From assembly GCF_001598235.1 (NCBI RefSeq), contig NZ_BCYO01000018.1:24426-88425 (forward strand): a stretch of DNA of 64,000 nucleotides. The letters run 5' to 3'. The stretch comes from Polaromonas jejuensis NBRC 106434. Lineage in GTDB: Bacteria > Pseudomonadota > Gammaproteobacteria > Burkholderiales > Burkholderiaceae_C. Below the pieces are notes generated by a model, which was not told the DNA's origin, ran no database searches, and saw only the letters and a list, made by a program, of their open reading frames with translations. Below, in pieces: positions 16,427 to 25,905 of the stretch. The number at the start of each line of letters is the position of its first letter. Position 1 is the stretch's first letter. The position numbers and the translations under genes were made by a program.

Positions 16427-17962
16427 TCACATCACCGCCCCAAGCTGCCAGGGCAGGAACTCGTTGTCGCCCAGGCCGTTCTGCTCGCTTTTGCTGGCGG
16501 CGCCGGAGGCCGTCGCAATCATCAAATGAAACAGCGCTTCGCCGGCCTCGGCAATGCTGCTGCTACCGTCCACGATGCCGCCGCAGTCGAAGTCCATGTC
16601 CAGCTGCATGCGCTGGAACATCGGCGTGTTGGTGGCAAGCTTCAGGGACGGTGTGGGTTTGCAGCCATAGGTGGAACCGCGCCCGGTGGTGAAGCAGATC
16701 AGGTTGGCGCCGCCAGCGACCTGGCCCGTGGCCGACACCGGGTCGTAGCCCGGCGTGTCCATGAACACCAGGCCTTGCGCGCGCACCGGCTCGGCGTACT
16801 CGAGCACGTCCATCAGGCCGCTGCTGCCGGCCTTGGCCACGGCACCCAGCGACTTTTCCAGGATGGTGGTGATGCCGCCCGCCTTGTTGCCCGGTGATGG
16901 GTTGTTGTTCAGGTCGCCGCCGTGCAGCGCGGCATAGCGCTCCCACCATTGCAGGCGCTGCATCAGCTTGTCGGCCACGGCGGGCGACACGGCGCGGTGG
17001 GTCAGCAAATGCTCGGCCCCGTAGATCTCCGGCGTTTCCGACAGGATGGCGGTGCCGCCGTGGCGCACCAGCAAATCCACCGCCGCGCCCAGCGCCGGGT
17101 TGGCGCTGATGCCGGAGTAGCCGTCCGAGCCGCCGCACTGCAGGCCCACGACCAGGTGGCGCAAGGGCACCGGAACGCGCCGCGCCTGGTTGGCGCTTGC
17201 CAGCATGCCCTGCAGCAAGGTCTTGCCCTGCTCTATGGTTTCGCGCGTGCCGCCCTGCTCCTGGATGGTCAGCGTGGCGAACAGCCCCGGTTCGCGGGCG
17301 CGCAGGGTTTCGACCAGCGGCGCGATCTGGTTGACCTCGCAGCCCAGGCCGATGATCAGCACGCCGGCAAAGTTGGGATGGTCGGCATAGCCGCGCAGGG
17401 TGCGCTGCAGCAGCTCCAGCCCTTCGCCATTGCCGCCCATGCCGCAGCCGCTGCCGTGGGTAATCGCCACCACGCCGTCCACGTTGGGAAACTCGGCCAG
17501 CGCATCGCCGCGGAAGGCATCAGCGATATGGCGGCAAACGGTCGCCGAGCAGTTCACGCTGGAGATCACCCCCAGGTAGTTGCGTGTGGCCACACGCCCG
17601 TCCGGGCGCACAAAGCCCTGAAAACTCAGCGACGCATCCGGCGCAGGCTGGGGCCGAAAGGCCGCGCCGACCGCCAAGTCACCCCCCGACGAGACCATGC
17701 CAACGTTATGCACATGAACATGGTCCCCTGCCGCGATGTCGGTGCTGGCCACGCCTATGGGCTGGCCGTACTTGCGCACGACGGAGCCCGCGGCGATGGC
17801 CTGCAGCGCCAGCTTGTGGCCCGAGGGAATCGTTTGCTGGATACCCAGGGAGACCGCGCCCACCGTTATTTGCGTGCCGGCCTCGAGGGTTTGACGCGCC
17901 ACCGCGACGTTGTCATCGGCGGACAGTTGGATGGCGGACGGCGTTGGCAAGGAAGAAGTCAT
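16427..17962 (-). CDS. uxaA: Altronate dehydratase (UxaA/GarD family)
   Basis: This 511-residue dehydratase has an N-terminal SAF domain (about 10-90, with HNVGMVSSGGDL at its end) and a large C-terminal catalytic domain (GYVRPDGRVATRNY-like start, then THGSGCGMGGNGEG and GLQCGGSDGYSGI). The Cys-bearing motifs are conserved metal-site features of the family. It converts D-altronate to 2-keto-3-deoxygluconate. GarD-type galactarate dehydratase is an alternative, but the adjacent reductase and kinase favour altronate. Confidence 0.9.
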   Translation of the reverse strand: MTSSLPTPSAIQLSADDNVAVARQTLEAGTQITVGAVSLGIQQTIPSGHKLALQAIAAGSVVRKYGQPIGVASTDIAAGDHVHVHNVGMVSSGGDLAVGAAFRPQPAPDASLSFQGFVRPDGRVATRNYLGVISSVNCSATVCRHIADAFRGDALAEFPNVDGVVAITHGSGCGMGGNGEGLELLQRTLRGYADHPNFAGVLIIGLGCEVNQIAPLVETLRAREPGLFATLTIQEQGGTRETIEQGKTLLQGMLASANQARRVPVPLRHLVVGLQCGGSDGYSGISANPALGAAVDLLVRHGGTAILSETPEIYGAEHLLTHRAVSPAVADKLMQRLQWWERYAALHGGDLNNNPSPGNKAGGITTILEKSLGAVAKAGSSGLMDVLEYAEPVRAQGLVFMDTPGYDPVSATGQVAGGANLICFTTGRGSTYGCKPTPSLKLATNTPMFQRMQLDMDFDCGGIVDGSSSIAEAGEALFHLMIATASGAASKSEQNGLGDNEFLPWQLGAVM

Positions 17963-17999
17963 GGCAAAAGAATGAATAAATGAAAAACTCCGGCCGGGC

Positions 18000-19145
18000 T
18001 CAGGCGGCCGTCAGCGCGGCCCGCAGGCGAGGCTGTGCAAGCTCAAGCCCGCGCTCCTGCGCAAGGGCCAGCACGGGGCCCAGGCGGCGCTGCTTTTTCT
18101 GCGCATGGTTTTGCGCGATGTCGGCGATGCGATGGTTCAGGAAGGGGTTTTCAAATCGCTCGCGCAGCTGCACCAGGTACAACTCGGCGTCGGCGCGCTG
18201 GCCCAGCGACTCGAAGACCGGCACGATCTCCTCGGCCCACAGGGCTTCCAGTTCGGCGCGCTGCACCGCATCGGCCATGGCCTCGCGCACGGTCTGCCCG
18301 GCCGGCCGGCCCAGCGCTTGCCAGCGTTCGGCCAGGTAGGTGTGGCCGGCATTCAGCAAAAACAGCTTGAGGCGTTCATGGTGGGCCAGATCGTCGGTCA
18401 GCACGATGGCCGGATGGCTGCACGGCAGCAGCAGCCCGGCCTGGCGCTCTATGGCCCACAGCGCATAGGGCTCGGCGACCGCGCCCACGGGCTGCAGCGC
18501 TTCCGAAACGATGCGGTCGACCAGTGAATTGGCCCAGACGCAATGCGCTTGCAGCCAGTGCGCGAAGGCCTCGGCAAGGCCCCAGCGCCGCGCCAGCGAA
18601 ATGACCAGGTCACGCAGCACATCGCCATTGCGCTCTATCAGTTCGCAGGGCAGCAGGGTCAGCGGCGCGTCGGGGCGCTGCTGCCAGCGGCCATGCAGCA
18701 ACACCAGCAGCTTGGCCGGGAAACTGGCCGGCGCCGCGTGGCCAGGCGCCAGCAGCGCAGCGCCTTCGGCCTCATCGGCCTCGTCGAGCTGGTAACCACG
18801 GTCGGCGGTGTTGGAGACAATGACCTGCACATCCTGCGCGACGGCCTGGCGCAGTTGCGGCCAGTGCGTGCCGGCCTGCAGCGCCTCGCGCACCGCCGTG
18901 CATTGCACGGTCCGGTCCATGCGTTCGCCGGCCGCCAGCCCGCGTATGCGCACCGGGTAGCCGGCGCCCCCGGCCAGCGCCGCGACGCGGGCCGTACTGT
19001 CGGGGCTGCTCGTGCTCTGCACCACGGTGATGCCGCCCAGGGCCGCACCGGCGCCGCCCTCATGGGCCAGCGCCTCGGAGACAAACAGGTCGACATGAGC
19101 CTGCAGAAAACGGCTGGTGCCAAACTGGAGTATGGGCTGGGACAT
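18000..19145 (-). CDS. uxaB: Mannitol dehydrogenase family reductase, probable tagaturonate reductase
   Basis: This is a 381-residue NAD-dependent polyol/aldonate dehydrogenase. It opens ILQFGTSRFLQAHVDLF, the dinucleotide-binding start seen in UxaB/UxuB. Later come SNTADRGYQL and the conserved LPCELIERNG (ENG-type) motif, and NSLVDRIV. It is about 100 residues shorter than E. coli UxaB, so the exact substrate is less sure. Position between a dehydrogenase and uxaA supports tagaturonate-to-altronate reduction. A TTG at 19154 overlapping the previous stop is an alternative start. Confidence 0.82.
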   Translation of the reverse strand: MSQPILQFGTSRFLQAHVDLFVSEALAHEGGAGAALGGITVVQSTSSPDSTARVAALAGGAGYPVRIRGLAAGERMDRTVQCTAVREALQAGTHWPQLRQAVAQDVQVIVSNTADRGYQLDEADEAEGAALLAPGHAAPASFPAKLLVLLHGRWQQRPDAPLTLLPCELIERNGDVLRDLVISLARRWGLAEAFAHWLQAHCVWANSLVDRIVSEALQPVGAVAEPYALWAIERQAGLLLPCSHPAIVLTDDLAHHERLKLFLLNAGHTYLAERWQALGRPAGQTVREAMADAVQRAELEALWAEEIVPVFESLGQRADAELYLVQLRERFENPFLNHRIADIAQNHAQKKQRRLGPVLALAQERGLELAQPRLRAALTAA

Positions 19146-19150
19146 GGTGC

Positions 19151-20161
19151 TCAAACCTCGACGATGGCCTTGACCACGCCCGCGCCGGGATTGAGCAACT
19201 GCACGAAGTCGGCCGGCACATCGGCGAGCTTGAGCCTGTGGGTGTTCAGCGCCGTGGTGGGAACCTTGCCGGCGCGCATCGCGGCGAGCACGGTCTCAAA
19301 GTCTTCGGCCGTCGCATTGCGGCTGCCCAGCAGGGTGGTCTCGCGCTTGTGAAATTCGGGGTCGGAAAAGGTAATGGTGTCGCGCACCACCGAGATCAGC
19401 ACGTATTTGCCGCCGTGGGCCACAAACTGGAAGCCGCGCTCGATGGCCTTGGCATTGCCCGTGGCATCGAAGACCAGGTCAAAAAACTCGCCGCCGGTGG
19501 CGGCGCTGAGTTGCGCTTCGTCATCGGTGCCCAGCGCGACCGCGCCGGCAACGCCCAGTTCGCGCTGGCAAAAATCAAGCCGGTCCCGGCGCGAGTCCAG
19601 CGCCGTCACCACCGCACCGCGCAGCCGGGCAAACACCATGGCCGCCATTCCTATCGGCCCGGCACCGACCACCAGCACGCGCTGGCCGGCTTGCACGTCG
19701 CCGCGACGCACGGCATGCGCACCAATGGCCAGGAATTCGATCATTGCGGCCTGGTCCAGCGTCACGCCTTCGGCCTTGTGCACGAACTCTTCGGGCAGCG
19801 ACAGGTATTCGGTGAAAGCGCCATCGCGGTGCACGCCCAGCACCTGGATGTTGACGCAGCAATTGGTCTTGCCCTGTCGGCATGCCACGCATTTTCCGCA
19901 GGACAGATAAGGCATCACATAGACCTCATCGCCGGCCGCCAGACGCCCCCCCGGCACCGCCTCCTCGATCACGCCCGACAGCTCGTGACCCATGACACGC
20001 GGGTACTGCAGAAACGGCTGGTTGCCGGTGTAGATATGCAGGTCGGTGCCGCAGACGCCGACACGCCGCACGCGCAGCAGCACTTCGCCGTCGCCGCGCG
20101 CGGGGCGCTCGCGCTGTTCCGCGCGCAGGGTTCCAGGGGTGTCACAGATCACAGTCAGCAT
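19151..20161 (-). CDS. Zinc-dependent alcohol dehydrogenase, probable L-galactonate dehydrogenase
   Basis: This 336-residue medium-chain dehydrogenase has catalytic-zinc ligands in GVCGTDLH and MGHELSG and four structural-zinc cysteines in CGKCVACRQGKTNCC. The NAD fold has GAGPIGMAAM near residue 173. Closest-looking families are RspB/YjjN (LgoD). LgoD oxidises L-galactonate to D-tagaturonate, which would feed the following UxaB, UxaA and KdgK without a uronate isomerase. That substrate is inferred from the operon; L-threonine or other polyol dehydrogenase activity cannot be excluded. Confidence 0.8.
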   Translation of the reverse strand: MLTVICDTPGTLRAEQRERPARGDGEVLLRVRRVGVCGTDLHIYTGNQPFLQYPRVMGHELSGVIEEAVPGGRLAAGDEVYVMPYLSCGKCVACRQGKTNCCVNIQVLGVHRDGAFTEYLSLPEEFVHKAEGVTLDQAAMIEFLAIGAHAVRRGDVQAGQRVLVVGAGPIGMAAMVFARLRGAVVTALDSRRDRLDFCQRELGVAGAVALGTDDEAQLSAATGGEFFDLVFDATGNAKAIERGFQFVAHGGKYVLISVVRDTITFSDPEFHKRETTLLGSRNATAEDFETVLAAMRAGKVPTTALNTHRLKLADVPADFVQLLNPGAGVVKAIVEV

Positions 20162-20223
20162 GTCGGTTCTCGCAGGATTTCAAAAAAAGGAGGCGGTGAA
20201 AAACGGGCGTACAGGGCCAGGCA

Positions 20224-20994
20224 TCAGCCGCCGTGGTACTTCTTGTAGATGGCGGTCAGCTTGCCGTTCTGGGTGTTCTTGGTGACCCAGTCATTGAGCC
20301 AGGTCTTGAACTCGGGCTCGTTCTTGCGCACGCCAATGCCCAGCGGCACGGTCTGCATGACGAACTTGGTGACCAGGTCTTTTTGCGGCGACTTGGCGAG
20401 CACCGCGTTCACGATGGCGGGCGAGGTGGCGACGATGTCGGCCTGGCCGCTCACGGCGGCGGTCACCAAGGTGGCGTCATCGTCATAGCGGACCATTTGC
20501 GCGCCCTTGGCGCCCTGCGTGGCGACGCGGTCGTTGTTGGAGCCGCGGGTGGTGGCAACGCGCTTGCCGTTGAGGTCGTCGAAGTTCTTGATGGCCGCGG
20601 CCTTGGGACCGGCGACCACGGCCAGAATCTGGGCATAGGGCGTGGAGAAATCAATGACCTTCTCGCGCTCCGGCGTCACCGACAGCGAAGCCACGACGAT
20701 GTCGGCCTTGCCGGTCTGCAGAAAGGGAATGCGGTTGGGGCTGGTGGTTTGCACCATTTCCAGCGCCACCCCCAGATCCTGGGCCAGCAGCTGGGCGGTT
20801 TCGACGTCGGAGCCGACGGGCTTGAGCGCGTCGTTGACAAAACCATAAGGCGGCGAGCCGGTGTCCACGGCGATACGGATCTTCTTGGCTTCACGGATGT
20901 CCTTGAGCAAGTCCGCGTGGGCGGCGCCGCTGGCAAAAGCAAACAGGACGGCCGAAGCCAGAACACCGCGCAGGAAAAGGGAAGTCTGTTTCAT
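20224..20994 (-). CDS. Periplasmic binding protein of a polar-amino-acid-type ABC importer
   Basis: This 256-residue exported protein has a signal peptide at 1-27 ending in GAAHA. It is of the SBP_bac_3 family: IRIAVDTGSPPYGFVN, SDVETAQLLAQDLGV and FDDLNGKRVATTRGSNND are landmarks. Such proteins normally bind amino acids. The conserved residues for the amino-acid alpha-amino group are not obvious, and the operon encodes sugar-acid catabolism, so a uronate or aldonate ligand is plausible. This is inference. Confidence 0.87.
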   Translation of the reverse strand: MKQTSLFLRGVLASAVLFAFASGAAHADLLKDIREAKKIRIAVDTGSPPYGFVNDALKPVGSDVETAQLLAQDLGVALEMVQTTSPNRIPFLQTGKADIVVASLSVTPEREKVIDFSTPYAQILAVVAGPKAAAIKNFDDLNGKRVATTRGSNNDRVATQGAKGAQMVRYDDDATLVTAAVSGQADIVATSPAIVNAVLAKSPQKDLVTKFVMQTVPLGIGVRKNEPEFKTWLNDWVTKNTQNGKLTAIYKKYHGG

Positions 20995-21049
20995 CGATAA
21001 GTCTCCAGTTGAAATAAAAGTGCTTGGGGTGGGAAATTGCCGCGCGGCT

Positions 21050-21761
<712 letters not shown>

Positions 21762-21778
<17 letters not shown>

Positions 21779-22412
21779 TAAAACTCCTCTCAAGGCGGCG
21801 GCTCAGCACGGACAGCGGATAACACAACGCGAAATAAAGCGCGGCGACGATGACGAAAATGACAAAGGGCTCGAAGGTCGAGTTGTTGATGATCTGGCCC
21901 GCGCGTGCCAGCTCGACAAAGCCGATGGCCGAAGCCAGCGAGGTGTTCTTGACGATTTGCACCATGAAGCCCACGGTGGGCGGCGTCGCGATCTTCACCG
22001 CCTGCGGCAGGATCACATGCAGCATCTGCTGATGCCATTTCAGGGCCAGGCACTCCGCGGCCTCAAACTGGGTACGCGGCACCGATTCGATGCAGCCGCG
22101 CCAGATTTCACCCAGGTAGGCCGAGACATAAATGGAAAGCGCCAGAGCCGCCGCCGTGAGGGGCTGCACATCGATCCCGATGGACGGCAGGCCGAAGTAG
22201 GCCAGCGGCAGCAGCACCAGCAGCGGCAGGCCCTGGATCAACTTGATGTAGAGCGACATCAGCGTGCGCGTGGCACGCGAACCGTAAAGACGTGCCAGCG
22301 CGACGACAAAGCCCAGCAGGCCGCCGCCCACGAAGGCCAGCACGGACAGCCCCACGGTCCAGAGCAGGCCGTCGAACAAAAACTTCAAATGCGCAAGATT
22401 CAGGAATCCCAT
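21762..22412 (-). CDS. Polar-amino-acid-type ABC permease (second subunit)
   Basis: This is a 216-residue HisM-type permease with five hydrophobic segments. The EAA-type loop is RTQFEAAECLALKWHQQMLH at about 120-140, and LIQGLPLLVLLPLAYFG is typical of the family. It forms the channel with the permease encoded just upstream. It overlaps the ATPase gene by 17 bases. Confidence 0.92.
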
Positions 22413-22425
22413 CGTATGCTTTCCC

Positions 22426-23109
22426 TTACAGAGGTGTACCCAGGCGCCGCCGCCGGGGGAAGGCGAGCTGCGCAACCAGCCAGAAAACGGCGCGCATCAC
22501 CAGGGACATCAGCAGGTAGGCCACGGCCACGATCAGATAGGTTTCGACCGAGCGGAAGGTGTCCGACTGGATGCGGTTGGCGACGGCGGTCAGCTCCTCG
22601 GCCGAAATCTGCGAGCAGATGGAAGAAGCCAGCATCAGCAGCACGTACTGGCTGGTGAGGGCCGGGTAAACGCGCTCTATGGCCGGCGGCAAAACCACAT
22701 GGCGCAAGGTCTGCCAGCGCGACAGCGCGATGCACTCGGCCGCCTCCAGCTGGCCGCGCGGAATGGAGTCGATGCCGGCGCGCACGATCTCGCTGGTGTA
22801 GGCGCCCACGTTGATGACCAGCGCGATGGTGGCGGCCGTGAAGGCGCCCACCGGCAGGCCCAGGGAGGAAACACCGAAATAGACGATAAAGATCTGAACC
22901 AGCAGTGGCGTGTTGCGAATCAGCTCGACATAGCCGCTTGCGACACGGGCCAGCCAGACCGAACGCCCGGTCTTCGTGAGGGCGCAAAAAACGCCCAGCA
23001 GAAAGCCGAAAACCGTGGCCGACAGCGACAGGGCCAGCGTGGTCCAGGCGCCAGCCAGCAAGTCCGGCCAGTAAGCCAGCGGTGCGCTGAAATCAAGGGA
23101 ATAGTGCAA
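22426..23109 (-). CDS. Polar-amino-acid-type ABC permease (first subunit)
   Basis: This is a 227-residue HisQ/HisM-type permease. It has the core YVELIRNTPLLVQIFIVYFG and the EAA loop RGQLEAAECIALSRWQTLRH. The likely start is TTG at 23109, which has GGAG upstream and begins the hydrophobic family match; no ATG lies close by in frame. It is the first gene of the eight-gene uronate operon and follows the putative operators at 23174-23214. Confidence 0.88.
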   Translation of the reverse strand: MHYSLDFSAPLAYWPDLLAGAWTTLALSLSATVFGFLLGVFCALTKTGRSVWLARVASGYVELIRNTPLLVQIFIVYFGVSSLGLPVGAFTAATIALVINVGAYTSEIVRAGIDSIPRGQLEAAECIALSRWQTLRHVVLPPAIERVYPALTSQYVLLMLASSICSQISAEELTAVANRIQSDTFRSVETYLIVAVAYLLMSLVMRAVFWLVAQLAFPRRRRLGTPL

Positions 23110-23173
23110 GTGGGTTCTCCGCTCGCGGGCGGGGCCTGGGTCTGCACCGGCGCCCCTTACCTGCGATATTTTT

Positions 23174-23214
23174 GGTAAGGCCAATTTTGCAACAATTCAA
23201 AGATTGGCCTTACC
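23174..23214. promoter_or_regulatory. Large inverted repeat, probable GntR operator for the uronate operon
   Basis: GGTAAGGCCAAT (23174-23185) and ATTGGCCTTACC (23203-23214) form a perfect 12-bp inverted repeat with a 17-base spacer. The left arm plus flank is itself near-palindromic (TTGGTAAGGCCAA). It sits 65-105 bases upstream of the first permease gene. FadR-type GntR proteins bind TTGG-N5-CCAA-like palindromes, so this is probably where the divergent regulator binds. Confidence 0.6.
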
Positions 23215-23357
23215 GTAGAAACCCTAATAAACCCGACGACATTGGAAGCATGCCGGACTTTTATTTTCTTAAAAGGCCATTTCTATAGGTGATACCGACA
23301 ATATTGGCAAGAATCGCTGTAATGTAGAGTCTGAACGATCAGCGGATTCATGATGAC

Positions 23358-23383
23358 GGTCAGGCCAATGCGGTCAGGCCAAA
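23358..23383. promoter_or_regulatory. Tandem GGTCAGGCCAA half-sites before the GntR gene
   Basis: GGTCAGGCCAAT (23358-23369) and GGTCAGGCCAAA (23372-23383) differ from the 23174 arm at a single base in their shared 11-mer. They lie 44 bases before the regulator start, fitting autoregulation. The rest of the 317-base gap (23110-23426) is AT-rich promoter DNA with no gene. Confidence 0.5.
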
Positions 23384-23426
23384 TAAACAGAGATCTGAAC
23401 ACCCGCTTTCTTGAAAGGTGCTCTGC

Positions 23427-24137
23427 ATGACGGAAATCACGGAAAACATGGACCCCAGCCGGCTGGTCGAAACGCGTCGTCTTTACCAGCAAATTGCCGA
23501 TCGGGTCCGTGCACTGATCCAGCGCGGCGACTACCCCACCGGTAGCCGCCTGCCCCCGGAACGGGATCTGGCGCATCAATTGGGCGTATCGCGTCCCTCG
23601 CTGCGCGAGGCATTGATTGCGCTGGAAATCGAAGGCAGCGTCGAGATTCGCATGGGGTCCGGCGTCTATGTCTGCAGCCGCGCGCTGCGGCGACCCGGCC
23701 TGGCCGTGGCGATGGGCGAGAGTCCGGCCGAGTTGATGCAGGCGCGCAGCGCGGTCGAAGGCGCGGTCGCGTCCCTGGCCTCTGCCAACGTCACCCGTGA
23801 AGGTCTGGCGCGGGTTCAGGAGGCTATCGATGCGATGCGGGAGGACATTGCCCAAGGGCGCGACGTTCTGGACCATGACCGGCAGTTCCACATTTGCATC
23901 GCCGAAATGAGCGGCAACTCGGTGCTGGTAAGCCTGGTCGGCACCCTGTTCGACGAACGGCGCAGCCCCCTGGCCTCCCACATGCGCAATCGTCTGGAGG
24001 CGCAACCGACTTGGGGCGCCGCGCTGGCCGAACACGAGCAGATCTTGCGCTGTCTGTCGCTACGCGACCCTCTGGCCGCCGAGTCGGCGATGCGGGCCCA
24101 CATCCGGGCCGCCGCGGACCGCTGGGTGATTTCCTGA
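23427..24137 (+). CDS. GntR/FadR family regulator of the uronate operon
   Basis: This 236-residue repressor has an N-terminal GntR winged helix (about 15-85: YQQIADRVRALIQRGDYPTG, then LPPERDLAHQLGVSRPSLRE). A C-terminal FCD effector domain (about 100-225) carries metal-binding histidines such as DHDRQFHICIAE and the LAEHEQILRCL helix. UxuR, ExuR and LgoR are of this family. It is divergent from the uronate operon, and four copies of a candidate operator lie between them. The ATG at 23427 is preferred over an in-frame GTG nine bases earlier. Confidence 0.92.
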   Translation: MTEITENMDPSRLVETRRLYQQIADRVRALIQRGDYPTGSRLPPERDLAHQLGVSRPSLREALIALEIEGSVEIRMGSGVYVCSRALRRPGLAVAMGESPAELMQARSAVEGAVASLASANVTREGLARVQEAIDAMREDIAQGRDVLDHDRQFHICIAEMSGNSVLVSLVGTLFDERRSPLASHMRNRLEAQPTWGAALAEHEQILRCLSLRDPLAAESAMRAHIRAAADRWVIS

Positions 24138-24270
24138 GCTGGCAAGCCGATGCGCCTTGCGCAGAGTTCCGGCTGCGCCCATGAATACCACGCGGCCGTT
24201 GCCGGCTTGAATGGCCCCGTGCAGCGCGGGTAGAGCGGCCGCCCTTTTCAGGCCAGCCGCACGCCGCCGC

Positions 24271-25065
24271 TTAGAAGCCTGGCAGCACCGAGCCCTTGAA
24301 CTCGGTCTGGATGAACTTGCGGATTTCTTCGGAATGGTAGGCCTTGACCAGCTTGGCCACCCAAGGCTTGTCCTTGTCGGCTTCGCGCACGGCGATCAGG
24401 TTGACGTAGGGTCCCTTCGGATTCTCCAGGGCGATGGCATCCTTGACAGGATTCAGGCCAGCGGAAATGGCGAAGTTGGTGTTGACCGCCGAGGCGTCAA
24501 GGTCGTCGAGTGAGCGCGGCAACTGGGCTGCGTCCAGTTCCACAAACTTCAGCTTCTTGGGGTTTTGCACCACATCGAGTGGCGTGGCCTTCAGGCCAGC
24601 GCCCTCCTTCAGCTTGATCAGGCCCTTGTCCTGCAACAACAGCAGCGCGCGGCCGCCGTTGGTGGGGTCGTTGGGCAAGCCAAAGCGCGCGCCTTCCTTG
24701 AGCTCGCTCAGGCTCTTGACCTTCTTGGAATACAGGCCCATGGGGAAGTTGACGGTGTAGCCCACCGAGGTGAGCTTGTAGCCGCGATCCTTGATCTGGG
24801 CATCGAGGTAAGGCTTGTGCTGGTAGGCGTTGGCGTCCAGGTCACCGGCCGCCAGGGCGGCGTTGGGCTGCACGTAATCACTGAACTCGATCACCTGGAT
24901 CTGCAGGCCGTCCCTGGCGGCGACTTTCTTCACTTGCTCGAAAATCTGCGCGTGCGGGCCGCCCGTCACACCGACCTTGATGGGCTTGTCCTGGGCCAGT
25001 ACGAGGCCCGCTTGCACGGCGATGGCCAGTGCGATGGCGCTTTTGAGGGCATTGCGTTTGTTCAT
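24271..25065 (-). CDS. metQ: Methionine ABC transporter binding protein MetQ
   Basis: This 264-residue NlpA/MetQ-family protein has a signal sequence at 1-24 ending LVLAQ. No lipobox Cys is visible, so it may be a soluble periplasmic form rather than a lipoprotein. KVGVTGGPHAQIFEQVKK, ANAYQHKPYLD and the NTNFAISAGLNP segment are MetQ hallmarks. It is the last gene of metN-metI-metQ and binds methionine for uptake. Confidence 0.93.
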   Translation of the reverse strand: MNKRNALKSAIALAIAVQAGLVLAQDKPIKVGVTGGPHAQIFEQVKKVAARDGLQIQVIEFSDYVQPNAALAAGDLDANAYQHKPYLDAQIKDRGYKLTSVGYTVNFPMGLYSKKVKSLSELKEGARFGLPNDPTNGGRALLLLQDKGLIKLKEGAGLKATPLDVVQNPKKLKFVELDAAQLPRSLDDLDASAVNTNFAISAGLNPVKDAIALENPKGPYVNLIAVREADKDKPWVAKLVKAYHSEEIRKFIQTEFKGSVLPGF

Positions 25066-25176
25066 GGGATGCTTCCTTTACAAAAAAATAATCGATCCGG
25101 AATGGATCTCGGGTTCAAGAATTCGGCGCCAGCGCCACGTTGTTCAGTTTCGGCCGCCTCAGGGGCCGGACTCAGG

Positions 25177-25228
25177 ATCAAATCGGCTCCCGGCGCTTGA
25201 TGGTCAAGCGCCAGTAGCTCACAAATCA
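25177..25228 (-). repeat. GATAGC-family dispersed repeat, copy C
   Basis: Read on the minus strand, it has TTTGTGAGCTACTGGCGC, then a perfect hairpin GGCGCTTGA-CCA-TCAAGCGCC, then GGGAGCCGATTTGAT. It sits in the metI-metQ gap inside the operon, where the hairpin could change relative expression of metQ. Confidence 0.75.
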
Positions 25229-25236
25229 ATAGCGTT

Positions 25237-25902
25237 TTAACGGTGGCTGAGGCGCCGCACGGCCCAGTCGCCCAGGCTTTGCACGGCCTGCACAAACAGG
25301 ATCAGCACCAGCACCACGGCCAGCATCACTTCAGGCAGGAAGCGCTGGTAACCGTAGCGAATGCCCAGATCGCCCAGCCCGCCGCCGCCAATGGCGCCGG
25401 CCATGGCCGAATAACCGGTCAGGCTGACAAAGGAAATCGTCAGCCCCGCCACAATGCCGGGCAGCGCTTCGGGCAGCAGCACCTTCAGCACGATCTGCCG
25501 CGTGGTGGCGCCCATGGCCTGGGCCGCTTCGATCAGCCCGTGATCCACCTCGCGCAGGGAGGCTTCCACCAGCCGCGCCATGAAGGGCGCCGCGGCAATC
25601 GTGAGCGGCACCACGGCCGCCGCCGTGCCGATGGACGAGCCGGTCAGCAAACGGGTCAGCGGAATGATGGCCACCAGCAGGATGATGAAGGGCGTGGAAC
25701 GCACGGCGTTCACGATGCCGCCCACCACGCGGTTGAACACCGGGCTTTGCAGCACGCCGCCCTGGTCCGTCAGCCGCAGGAACACCCCCAGCGGAATGCC
25801 CAGCAGCGCGCCGACCAGGCCCGAAATACCGACCATGACGAGGGTCTCCCACAGCGAGGTGACGAACAGCTCAACCAGGGCTTGCGAAAAATTATCAAAC
25901 AT
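25237..25902 (-). CDS. metI: Methionine ABC transporter permease MetI
   Basis: This is a 221-residue permease with five membrane segments. The EAA loop HGLIEAAQAMGATTRQIVLKV and the FIILLVAIIPLTRLLTGSSIG segment match MetI. It starts 3 bases after metN and is coupled to it. A 171-base gap holding a dispersed repeat separates it from metQ. Confidence 0.95.
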   Translation of the reverse strand: MFDNFSQALVELFVTSLWETLVMVGISGLVGALLGIPLGVFLRLTDQGGVLQSPVFNRVVGGIVNAVRSTPFIILLVAIIPLTRLLTGSSIGTAAAVVPLTIAAAPFMARLVEASLREVDHGLIEAAQAMGATTRQIVLKVLLPEALPGIVAGLTISFVSLTGYSAMAGAIGGGGLGDLGIRYGYQRFLPEVMLAVVLVLILFVQAVQSLGDWAVRRLSHR

Positions 25903-25905
25903 GGC

